64,000 bases of DNA from NCBI GenBank assembly GCA_001939145.1, contig LSRX01000538.1:251427-315426 (forward strand), read 5' to 3'. Both the position numbers and the translations under genes were made by a program. This document shows positions 48,250 through 57,840 of this stretch, piece after piece. The notes under the pieces were generated by a model. The model was not told where the DNA came from and made no database searches. It saw nothing but the letters and a program-made list of their open reading frames with translations. Each line of letters starts with the position of its first letter. The stretch's first letter is position 1. The DNA comes from Symbiodinium microadriaticum (Eukaryota; Sar; Dinophyceae; Suessiales; Symbiodiniaceae).

Positions 48250-49016
48250 GTGTCAGCCCTTTCCATCCTTTTCCTTTGCTCCCTTGTCTTTTCCTTTCCT
48301 TCGTTTCCTTGTCCTTTTCCTTCCTTTCCTTTTTTTCTTTCCATTTGCCGTCCTTGCCAGGGCGCTATCCTCCATCATCCCGGCCTTCTTTGCCAACTTC
48401 GTCTGCACTTCTCCCGGGTGTGTTAAGATTTTCGCACTGGAGAATCCATTCACGAGTCTCGCTTTACTTCGTGCTAGGCCACATTTTCAACTGCTGCTGC
48501 GAGTGAAGTGACTCCTTGATTCCAGCTAGCACCGTCGCCAAGACCAAGTCCTGCGAGAAATTCTTCGAGGAAGCTATTTGGTAGGAACGAAGGGCCTCCT
48601 CGTCTTTGACTAGTTGCTCGTGGAGGCCGAAGTTCCCGTCGAACTGCCAACTTGCGAAGCTTTCTTGGGCACCCGGATGACCGCATAGCCACACTTTGTC
48701 CCATCCACATTCCTGATCATCAGCAAAGCCTGTAAAGCCTCTAACTCCTCGCGACCATGTCGTCCGGAAGCAGGTCGTGGGAAATCTCGGTCTCCAGGTC
48801 CAGGTTTCTAAAGTCGTTGCGGGGGTCATTCGTCACAAAGTAATTCGAAAAGGTAAAGAACCATTCCCGCCATGTCCCCAGCTCTTCCTCCCTGCCCGTC
48901 GGTTTCCACTGGTCTGCCTTCAAACCCTTTGCCAGGGTTTCTCCTCTCTGGTACGCGGTGCTTGCTGCGGCAGCTTTTGCCGCCGTCTCACTGCTCCCCA
49001 GCAACTTTCCGAACAC
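48250..49016 (-). pseudogene. Copia-type retrotransposon gag relic
   Basis: From 49016 the frame reads SAYQR-like helices and then KPTGREEELGTWREWFFTFSNYFV, the binding segment of Ty1/Copia Gag. After a frame change near 48745 it continues FDGNFGLHEQLVKDEEALRSYQ, NFSQDLVLATVLAGIKESLHSQ and, past an in-frame TAA at about 48510, TREWILQCEN, a typical Copia Gag helical core. A Lys/Arg/Glu-rich linker follows at about 48260-48360, seen on the plus strand as a pyrimidine tract. Frameshifts and a stop make it non-functional. No zinc knuckle was found. Confidence 0.7.
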
Positions 49017-49019
49017 CGT

Positions 49020-49420
49020 CCCAAAGGCCGGCTACAATCGTTGCTTCACAAGCCTGTCAACTAACTCCGGTCCCGCACTTTGGGCTCCTGCACCTTGTTG
49101 GCCTCCGCTAGGCAGCTGCTGCGCTTGTTGATGTGCCCGTTGTTGCGCTGTGTCCGCATCTCCTCTGAAACCCCGCCTTCAAAGAAAACTCCTGAAAGTG
49201 TCTCGCCCAACCAGTTGACCTGCCGGGTTCCCTCTGTGAAAACTCCGCCGCAAATAACCACAATGCCAACACTCACGCACTGACTCAACAGCGGCGGGTT
49301 CCGGACCTGCCACTCAAACAGGTGGACTTACAGCTGTCAGCGGGCAGAGTGAACAGAGTGAACTGCAGCCAATGAATTGCGGTGAGAAACGGCGGCCTCC
49401 ACCTCTGGGCCTAATTATGG
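49020..49420. other. Leader-like stretch between repeat copy 1 and gag relic
   Basis: No gene is recognised. On the minus strand the last 60 bases before 49016 read like an extension of the gag frame interrupted by stops. The rest may be retroelement 5' untranslated sequence. Confidence 0.3.
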
Positions 49421-49545
49421 AGCCTCTAGGAGCTGCCCGAGCAAGCTCCGTTACCATGAAAACCTCGACTTTCCACTCGAGTTTAAGGGCTTTAGATAGC
49501 GCAGATGATCCACAATTGGAGCGCAATGTGTGACATTTCTGGTGA
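49420..49545 (-). repeat. Dispersed repeat copy 1, possible LTR fragment
   Basis: On the minus strand it begins GTCACACATTGC and contains CCAATTGTGGATCAT. It is matched by a second copy in the same orientation at 45650-45765. It lies just upstream of the gag relic, where a 5' LTR or leader would be. Confidence 0.45.
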
Positions 49546-49687
49546 TCATTCGACTGACCAGTGCATGAAATTAATATTCAAAGCTGTGACTTTGCGAAAA
49601 ATACTTCTCGACTCTTGCAGGCCAACCAGACGGGGCAGCTGTGCTTCTGCCGTATTCATCACGGACGACCTACATTGACTCACACCT

Positions 49688-49993
49688 CTAATGGTTTACG
49701 CAAGCAAAGCTTTTGTAAAGTTGGCTTTCAAGCCTCTTGAGCTCTGCATCTGCATTGATGTCGTGTAGAGAACGAGGCCTCCGTGCTTCTACGCACTGCG
49801 CAACCTGTCCTTCCTGTGGCATTAAGGCCGGGACTGGTCTTTGCTCAACAGAAGCGAAATCAAACATCTCTGCACCTGCCAACACATTCCGAAGCAACGC
49901 GGTCCGGATGGGATGGCCCTGCCGGGCGCAACCCTTTGCAGAACTGATTGCAAGACGATCCTGCCCAAACTCCTTTGCATACTGAAGCTGCAT
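49688..49993 (-). CDS. Terminal exon of unrecognised protein
   Basis: The open frame begins MQLQYAKEFGQDRLAIS, continues through RTALLRNVLAGAEMFDFAS and ends with a helix ELKRLESQLYKSFACVNH and a stop. Composition is even and protein-like. It may be the last exon of the pseudouridine synthase gene just upstream, giving a C-terminal extension, or a separate gene. No domain is recognised. Confidence 0.45.
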   Translation of the reverse strand: MQLQYAKEFGQDRLAISSAKGCARQGHPIRTALLRNVLAGAEMFDFASVEQRPVPALMPQEGQVAQCVEARRPRSLHDINADAELKRLESQLYKSFACVNH

Positions 49994-50239
49994 GTCTGGA
50001 CTCGTCTATCACAGCAGGTGCCTCTGTTCCAGGCCGCCAAGCTGTCAGTGGAGGTCGGAAAATCTGGCAATAGGGAGAGAGGGAGAAGGGGATGGAATGA
50101 GGGAGGGAGTCGAGAGCGAGGCCCACACACGCAAAGAAAGACGACAATGTGTGAGAGAAGCATGCATGAAAATGCCAAGGCTTCTGAATCGCCCACCTCA
50201 CGCTGCCAAGATGTTTCTCCAAACCTCGACGAAAACACC

Positions 50240-53200
50240 AGCTGAATGATTCCGTATGTCCCATCCAATCGAAGGCATTCTGAGGCGTCGAACAATGCAT
50301 CCGCAGAAGGCCCGTCTGGACTTGCAGCCCCAAGCTTGACAAGTGCTGCCTCCCAGGCTCTTAGAGCAAAACAAACATAGTGGGTCAATACCTCAGGGCT
50401 TGCTTTCGGCCTTCAGGTCCGGAGGCAAGGGGCACACGACTTCTTGAACCTCGTTCCTGCAAGGATTTTGCAGATTTTCAAGGCAGAATGGAAAGCCGTT
50501 TGTGCTCATACTGCGTGGCTCCTCAGGTCTCGGAATCTCAGGCGGAAGGAGTGCAGGAAAAGTCGTGGACACCAGATTCTGTCCTGACAACCGCCCCATG
50601 CTGAAACCACGCATCAGTCGAACCACAACGCGACACCAACATCGACACCAACCATAACAAAGACAAATGACAACGACGACGAATATACAACTGACACAAC
50701 ATCTGCCCAATGCTGTACCCTACACATGTGATTGCATGTTGTCCTTCTCCAGCTGTCCAACATCCCCGTACTTGTCATCCGAGACGAGCGGATGTCCCAG
50801 GTGCTGCCTCAACAGGAGCCCTTGCTCGACGACTCCGACGCTCGAATTACCCCCTGCAGGCTGATGGCAGCATTCCCATAGTGCATGATCGAGCTGAGAC
50901 TCCCGGCATGTGAACACGGATTTGATGCGTGCGCCCGGAAGTAATATCACAGGCCTGTGAACCAGTAGACATCTGAAAAGTCAATAACCTACATCTAGTG
51001 AGCGGGACCGAGGAGTTCAACTCTTCAGTTACATCTCAAAGGTCGGCCCTGAAAATCATCTGACGCTTGTCATGTGTAACACTGCATATAAAGGGGCATA
51101 ACTCAAGACCATTCACGCATGAAAGATGAGCGCACCAGCAGACTGTATCTGCCCACGCTGGCAGACCCGAATGTGGCCTCAGTAGTTCGCAGCTCGGCTC
51201 CGGGATAGTTTCACTTTACAAGGAACACGTCGTGTGTTGCGATTTAACTAATGCCGTCAACATACTATGACCTGGTACTGGGTCTCCGCCCAGTCGCCTC
51301 CATGGAAGAGAATTCAAATGTTGGCAAAGCTCAACGTTGCCCCGCCGAGCCTGCACTGGAAATCTCTGACCTGCGAGCCAGGCTCGGATGTGGCACCATG
51401 TGGCACCAAGCATGCTCCGAAACCGACTTCGAAACAGGACGTACTTGCAACTTGCAGTGCAAGTTTGATGAGCCATATTGTATTCAGCTCTTTCTTAAGC
51501 TCCTCATCGACAGATGGACACATCTGTAGGTCCACAAGTCGGGCAGATCCCGGAAAACTGACGGAGAGGATAAAGCAGTAAGGGTGCAAGCTTGTGCTGC
51601 ACAACAGAGGTCTCTGTGCCCCGCAACAAAAGTCAAAATTCGCGGTTGGTATCGTGCAAAATTAAGCCTACCGCTCTGAACGGTGGTGGGCATCGTGGCC
51701 GGCGACACCGTGTCCCGGACCTTTGTGACCTCGGAAATCCCCTGCACCTGAGCGGCCCGTTTTGTCGTCGGCTCCAGCCTCTTTCTCCTCAGCCACCTCG
51801 ACAGCATAAGCAGTGCTCTGAATAGCCCCTGCGACTTTGACATCGGAAGAATCTGTCGCGTCTGCATGGTTGGGATAAGTACCCGAAACATGCTCGGATT
51901 CTGTCAAGGTCTGACCCCTCCACTGCAGCAACTCCAGATGGCCGTCAACGAAATCCTCCTGTCACTAACAAGAGGCTCAGATTCTAAGGACTCCCACTCA
52001 TAGCAGAGCTCATCTTGCCACTTGATCGGCTGTTGACATGCATGTGGCTCATTGTGCATCAGTTCCTAAGCAGCAACTGACATATGTGCAAACAACGTAA
52101 GCCGAACCAGCCGGTGAGTCCTGCAGCGCATCAGACAACGTGTGATCCGAGATGTCACTCGATCGCACCAACGGGACTTGCACGAGACAGAGCGCCAGAG
52201 CGAAGTTCATGTCGTATTGCGCAGCGGACCGCAGCCGCGGAGAACAAGGACTACTGATACCTTTCCACCAACTACTGGGCTTGAGCATCGGGATCAGTAT
52301 CGGATGGAATCGGTTCTTGGGTCCCTCCGTGTCTCACTCAAGGCAATTGCGGACTGGCGCAGACCCTCTAACACGACATGCTTCGGGAAGCGTGCCTAGT
52401 CGTGGCATCGGTTCGCAGTGTGCGAATGCTCGCATCAACCGTCCCACTGGGAGACGATACACGTCCGTGCACCAAGCACACATAGCGCTTGGAGATCTCA
52501 GTTTTGTGAAACCTGCCGGAGGCGAATGCTGTGTAATTATGCCGGTAAGCCGGCCGCAGTAAAAGGCAGTGGTGGACCAGCACAAGTAGCGACAGTATAT
52601 GCGCTGCATCTGTCTCTCCGTTCCTCACGCATAAGCTGCAAAGAACGAACACCTAACTTAACAGAGAGGAAGTGAGGGAAGGAAGTGAGGGAGGGAAGTG
52701 AGTGAGGAGCACAGCGCTCTCATGCGCAACAACGCAAAGTGCAAGTGCCATATCCGAAAGTCTTTTCGTACAGCGACTACTAGGTCACCAGGATTCAGAT
52801 TTCTTGAAGACTTCCTGAAACCTCCACGTCCGGACACATAAGCTTCCGGCTGTGCACGCAAGTGCCGCTGAGCCTTAGGATAACAGCGCATAGATGTTTG
52901 TAGTTGCAGGATCCATCAATCTTCGGGGTGCATGAACCTAGTTTCCAATAACCTCCACTGTCATCTCTAAGGTGCTGGCAGCAGCAGTCTTGGCCGCCAG
53001 CAAGGGCCCGCTCGTCTCCTGGATCCAACTCTCACTTGCCCGTCTGCGCTTCTCACATCTTCTGACTTCATGCCGGTCCTCATATTCCATGTTTCTCTGA
53101 TATTCCAAGCGGTGGAGATTGGAGAAACTTGGGAGGCTCCAAGCTTGGATGTATTGCGAAACGCTCATCACGCCAACAACTTGCTACGGACTCGTTCCCT

Positions 53201-53480
53201 GTAATCTGCGTGACTTCTCGACCAGAAGCTCCACTGCTTGCTCACCCTGCTCAAGTCAAGAGACCCTCCCATGCTTGAAGCCTGGTCGATGCGGTGCGAC
53301 AGAGGACCAAAGCCCGTTCCTGAAAGAGCCGGGTTCGACCTTCGCTCACAAGCCCACAGACTGGCCCACAGAGACGATGTTCCAGTCTGGGGCCGAAGCT
53401 CTTCTTCAAAAAGCTTTGGATCGATGCTGGCTACCTCCACTGGTCGAGAGCTTGAAAGCGCACTGCGTGGCACAGCGTGG
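50240..53480 (-). CDS. RluA-type RNA pseudouridine synthase, multi-exon
   Basis: Isomerises uridine to pseudouridine in RNA. Family landmarks occur in the right order on the minus strand, in separate exons. HRIDQASS at about 53273-53296 matches the catalytic HRLDxxTSG motif, with Asp as nucleophile. KTEISKRYVCLVHGRV at 52455-52505 matches the K-x-Y-x-A-x-V-x-G strand. LLRQHLGHPLVSDDKYGD at 50760-50815 matches HL-x-x-LGHPLvgDxxYG. EVVCPLPPDL at 50411-50440 matches the C-terminal exPLPxDl strand and is followed by AWEAALVKLGAASPDG near 50340. Exon edges are unresolved and the HQIR exon was not found. Target RNA and compartment cannot be told. Confidence 0.7.
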
Positions 53481-53899
53481 CACCTTGTCCCTCAGCCAGC
53501 TTGGCAGGTGGAGGCCCTCCTATTCACGCGTCTTTGTGGAGGCCACGTGGAGTTTCCAAGAAAGGCCTCTGGAGTTCCTTTGGGCGGCAATTCCACCTAC
53601 CAGTGCTCACAAAGCTCTGAGACATGTCTTCCAATGCCAGTGGTGCCACCATGCACCTTCCAGTGAGGAGGCTTGTAGAGCACAAGCCTTACAGTGGGAT
53701 CAAACAGCCCCAAGTTTCAAAAGCTTTCCATTGCTAGCCGAGGCGGGCACATCTGGTCCAAGTCAAGCACAACCTCGGGCCTGGGCCAGCCGGTCAGGGA
53801 CCGAGATCGTTCGGGAAATGGTAGGGTTGTTGCTTCACACCTTTGCAACGATTGCAATGTCTGAAATGCACTCCTTCGGCAATTGCCGTCGCAAAGGAA

Positions 53900-54280
53900 G
53901 TGTGCTTAATAAGAACCCTGCCATGAAACTGGAGAGGTCTTGCTTTTGCTTCCCGTCGACACAGCCTGCAACATCCAGAAGAGACATACCCAGCAGAGCA
54001 TGCACAGCGAGGTAGGTCCTCTGTTCGCGCGTTGCCAACACTCGCCTTGTCCGTCTAAGTGCGAGTAGGACCCGGCGTGAGTGCATGCCGATGGGAGCAG
54101 CTGGGCTTTGGACCGGGTTCCGAGCAACAGCTGCCTTGGGTCGCCTAGATTAGCTCTCATGCAACTCCGGCCGATTGCGACTTGTGCTTCGAAAGTTCCG
54201 AGGGAGCCACGGAGGTGCCGGAATGTTTTTGCGCACCTTTTGAAGTCGGCCATGTAAGACCGGAGAATACGGTAATCCAA
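53900..54280 (-). CDS. Hypothetical minus-strand coding piece
   Basis: The open frame begins YRILRSYMADFKRCAKTFRHLRGS and continues with RSCMRANLGDPRQLLLGTRS, a helical and basic segment. Its second half, from about 54060, reads less like protein and may be intron. It lies between the pseudouridine synthase exons and the block at 54.4-55.0 kb, on the same strand. No domain is recognised. Confidence 0.25.
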
Positions 54281-54394
54281 GACAATCAGCCCGACAGTGG
54301 CTTTAATAAAGTTATGGTGCTACAATCTGTTCAGTCTGGTGAAGGCCTGATCTGCTGACAAGCACTTTTATTACCTGCCAGGTTTCGAGGCAAG

Positions 54395-55042
54395 CTAGCC
54401 CTTTGCCTCCACATTGCCAGGTTGCGCCTCACGCAGCCTCCCAGCACAACGCACATGAAAGCATCCTGATGCTCTGGACCGCATTTTGTCGTGTTGAAGT
54501 CTTTTTCCACAACATTTTTTGCAAAACTGCCGAGCTTCTGCGACATCCCAGGAATGCCAACCTTCCTGACTGTCGGAAAACAGCTTGCAGCCATTCACAT
54601 ATGGGACAAAATGTGGCAGCCTTTTCCATAAAAACGCTGCCCGCTTCTTGCTGCGATCTGAGGCCCGGTACCTGTGCCGAAACATCATCGCCAAGACGAG
54701 ACAGTCTTCTTGCATCCGCAACTCGGAAAACCGTGTGATGCGTTTGATGCAGCGGAAGATGACATCAACTACGATCCATCGGTCTGGCACCATTGGACCC
54801 GGTCTGGCTGCTTGGCCATGTCTGATGGGTCCATGAAGTAAGACCTTGGTTTGCTTGCGAAGTGTAACTGTACAGATCTGGAACATCAATGGCACAGTTG
54901 CTCGGTGCCCAGCTCTCCCCACCACAACCTTGAAGCGGCCGCATCGAAGGTGAGACGAAACCTGTCTAGCCAAGTCTCCAAACTCACCCCGGCATGATCG
55001 TGCAATAATCCATACCATGCAAGAAAAGCAGGGCAAACCCAA
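54395..55042 (-). CDS. Hypothetical minus-strand ORF, about 215 codons
   Basis: Long open frame with a basic, Trp- and Phe-containing product (for example RFKVVVGRAGH, PDRWIVVDVIF, KKRAAFLWKRL). The length is above chance for this window, but no family is recognised. It may be one exon or two exons in the same frame. It lies on the same strand as its neighbours. The opposite strand also has shorter open frames. Confidence 0.3.
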   Translation of the reverse strand: MGLPCFSCMVWIIARSCRGEFGDLARQVSSHLRCGRFKVVVGRAGHRATVPLMFQICTVTLRKQTKVLLHGPIRHGQAARPGPMVPDRWIVVDVIFRCIKRITRFSELRMQEDCLVLAMMFRHRYRASDRSKKRAAFLWKRLPHFVPYVNGCKLFSDSQEGWHSWDVAEARQFCKKCCGKRLQHDKMRSRASGCFHVRCAGRLREAQPGNVEAKG

Positions 55043-55302
55043 AACCCATCTTCTGAACTGTTCTGCCGTGAAGTGCGCATTCTAGCCAAGCACTCTCAGG
55101 TGGATGTCGAAGGCAAACAAATGACAAGCTGGGAACCGAGCTTTCTCGACTCGGCTCCATTTTTTCGCACACCTCAGTCGAAGCGATCGGCTTCTACCGC
55201 ATCCCAGCTATGCTCCAATTACAGTACTGCGCCGCATTCACTTGCCAAGGGCTTTGCACGACCACGACGTACTGCTGGCAAACTCGAAGGAATAGGTTTC
55301 AT

Positions 55303-56041
55303 TCAAGTCGCTCTCCTGTGGCCCAACAGCACGTATGCGACACAAGCACTGCTCACTGAACGGCTGTACTCGACATGAGTTTCGAACGCTTCCGACACCG
55401 ATTCACACGTCTTTCTTGCAACACACGCCTTGCCCCAGACGAAATTCAATCTTCCCTTGACTTCGGCAATCGTGGGTGGCATCGTCCCCTGGCACTCAAT
55501 GCAATGTGACCCAAACAAGCGAAACACATGTTGGGCGTCTTTGCCTGTCAGCCAGCAGCCTTCGATTATAGCCATGCTGGTTGCCACAGTCGGCCGTGCC
55601 CATTTCCGTTAACAGGAAGCCTAGGCTGGACGCTTGGTGTGTTGAGGAAGCTGCAAGAACGATCAGGTTGCCTGGACCACCATCATGCGAGTCTGCAAAT
55701 ATTTGTAACTTGATCCGACCCAAGTTGGACACTCACCGTGTTGACCCAATCTGTTCGAGAAGCAATATGCAAGTGCGCAGCATGATGAAATCAGGTTGCG
55801 AAATTGTGTTGCCCCTTGTTTGCATGTCCTTTATGTTTCGATTGCAGCCGTGCATAGCGGGTTCAACATTGGTCGCCACTCTTGAGAAGTCCGTGGCATT
55901 GCTGGTGAGCTGCTGACGCCACAAACAAACAGAAGCTGCTGTCGTGCTGCACATTCCACACACAACAAACATGACATCTGCGGGATCGTGTTTTCCATCC
56001 CATGCCTGCTCCCATCCAAGCCACCCTTCACAAAAAAACAC
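55303..56041 (-). CDS. Unrecognised minus-strand gene, two or three exons
   Basis: Protein-like reading occurs in adjacent blocks: about 55940-55742 (ending ILLLEQIGSTR), about 55700-55590 (DGGPGNLIVLAASS) and 55587-55303 (from MAIIEGCWLTGKDA to AYVLLGHRRAT, then stop). The first block ends at a textbook donor, ACACG followed by GTGAGT near 55741, and the next is preceded by an AG acceptor after ATTTGC. No domain is recognised. The third block is Cys-containing and reads like a compact globular domain. Exon phases were not resolved. Confidence 0.4.
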
Positions 56042-56620
56042 GCAGCAGGCGGAAGTGTTGGACCTATTAGGACCATTGCAGGTTTTTGCTCGTGTCTGTT
56101 AAATGCATGTTTGACCTGCTTTATTGGCTTGATGCAGCCAGCCTCGCGAAAAGTTCGCTATCGTTCCGCAGCTGATGGTCACTAGCCTCAAAACTCTTGT
56201 GCTCCGTGCCTCGCACACCTATAGGATACCAGGACGACCCCACAAAACCACGAAGTCCACGAAGACCAAGACAACCAAGAAAGCGGATGACAGGAAAGCC
56301 ACCAAAACCACTAAGTCACTACCTACGATGACATTGTTTGTGCGAGTCGGCCTCAATGGCTACGGCTGCAGTCCAAGGCAACAAACAAACTTTGTTTTCC
56401 CGCCTTCGAGCCACAACAGTTTGAGCCCCAAAAGGAAGGTTAGGGAGTTTAGGGAAAATTAAGGTGAGCAACCATTAGCACAGCAGTCAGTCGACAGCGC
56501 ACGACAGATCTTTTCGCGGAAAGTGTGGACGTCGAAGCCATCTCGGATGTCCAGCTGCAGCCCACTTCGAGGCCAGCACAAAAGACACTCACCCAGCTTT
56601 AGTTTGTGTAGGACTCGACG
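56040..56620. other. Non-coding stretch downstream of the retroelement RT
   Basis: No gene is recognised. The stretch includes an AC/AG-rich low-complexity run near 56230-56330 that reads as a Thr/Lys-rich peptide on the plus strand and is probably meaningless. The 3' terminus of the retroelement should lie here, but no repeat matching its 5' leader was found by eye. Confidence 0.4.
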
Positions 56621-56624
56621 TGGG

Positions 56625-57840
56625 TCACCAAGGAGTTTTCTCAGCCATCTTCTGTTTCTTCGACGCCCGGTTTTCAGACAACTTCAAAGGTTTCAACTCA
56701 GCACATCTATCCAAGAAATCCTGCCTGACCTTCGACATGCCTTGCACCACGTCCAGGGGAACGTCCGCAAAGCTTACCAATTTGCGGAGCTGGATGTCGA
56801 AGTTGTCGAACTTGAGATTCGTCAAATCATCAGCTTCTTGATTTTGCTCGCGCGGCCTCCACGACAGCCGCAACAGTTTGTTGTGCTTGGCCAGCATGCT
56901 AACCATCTGCATCGAGACACCGAAGAGAGGCCATTTCGTGGAATGGCCTTTCTTCTGTGCCTGAGGCGCTGATTTGTTGTCTGTCCCCGCATCAAGGACA
57001 ACTCGAAAAGTAACTTGGCCCTTCTCGTCCCGCAGATGATCGAAAACAACCAAGGCCAGGTACGAGGCGAGCAGCTCCGCGGACGTGCTGTGCTGCTTGG
57101 ACTCGCCATCGCCAGAGAACAACCAAGGGCAGTCAGCAGGAAAGATCTCAAGTGCAAACCAATCAGCCGTCTTGGTATCCAAGCCCCTCTTGAGAGACCA
57201 TCCCCCCAAAACAATCCTCCCTTTCTCACACTTAGCATCGGTTCTGAAGGCTTGTTGAGTGTAAGGTTTAACTTGGCAAATCTGCACCGTGTGGGAGAGC
57301 ACCTCGAAGTGATCGCGCAAGTAGCATAAGCTCAGATAAACCGCTTCAGGTGCCCGGGCAGTGGTACCGCGGTTAAGGAAAGCTTTCCATGCGTACAAAG
57401 GGGCCAAGAACGGCCTGACCCAACCCACCATCCGCCCAACAAAAGTTAGGCGTCCCACGAACTCTGCCAAGTTGCGACCCGTGATCATCCACCTATCCCT
57501 TTCCACAGCTGCAATCCAATCCAGCACCCAGCGGCATCGCCTCTCAGATATGCCGGCCCGGGAGCCAAAGTAAGAGAGGAAGTAACCCACAAATTCCGCC
57601 TCGTGTCCGCCTTTGAACTTCGAGTAATTGAAGGGTGTGCCAGCCATCTCGTACGCAGCCAGCAGCAGCCAAAGGGTCTTGAAGCGGTCGGGTCCTACCA
57701 CCACCACGTGAAGATCATCAACGTATATGATTTGTAGTGCCCACTTCTGGCCTAGGATTCGTAGGGCCCACCTGCCAACGGCCCCGAACAAACGGGACCA
57801 ATGATATGATGCGCTCGACACACCAAAGGTCCCGTCCCGA
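56625..57840 (-). CDS. Reverse transcriptase C-terminal half and RNase H (DIRS-like element)
   Basis: Continues the RT in a third frame. The open frame reaches 57956, but protein-like sense starts at about 57830 with FGVSSASYHW (RT motif B). YVDDL at 57711-57725 is the polymerase active site (motif C). An RNase H domain follows, with FRTDAK (first Asp), STSAELLASYLAL (Glu), DAGTDNKSAP (Asp) and REQNQEADDLTN (last Asp), the arrangement seen in Ty3/DIRS RNase H. The tail is basic (SKKQKMAEK) and ends at 56625. No DDE integrase follows, as expected when a tyrosine recombinase does the insertion. Confidence 0.85.

Noticed and set aside
48060-48511. Phe/Leu/Pro-rich plus-strand frames that look like membrane protein
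   Set aside because: They are the complement of the Lys/Glu-rich linker in the minus-strand gag relic.
53119-54015. 298-codon plus-strand frame
   Set aside because: It overlaps the opposite-strand pseudouridine synthase exon with the HRIDQ motif; the plus product is unlike any family.
56355-56365. 11-base match to the dinoflagellate spliced leader (CCGTAGCCATT on the minus strand)
   Set aside because: The match stops before the diagnostic TTGGCTCAAG end and lies downstream, not upstream, of a coding region; a chance match of this length is plausible.
56430-56460. TTAGGG and TTTAGGG words, possible telomere-like sequence
   Set aside because: Only two isolated words; no tandem array.
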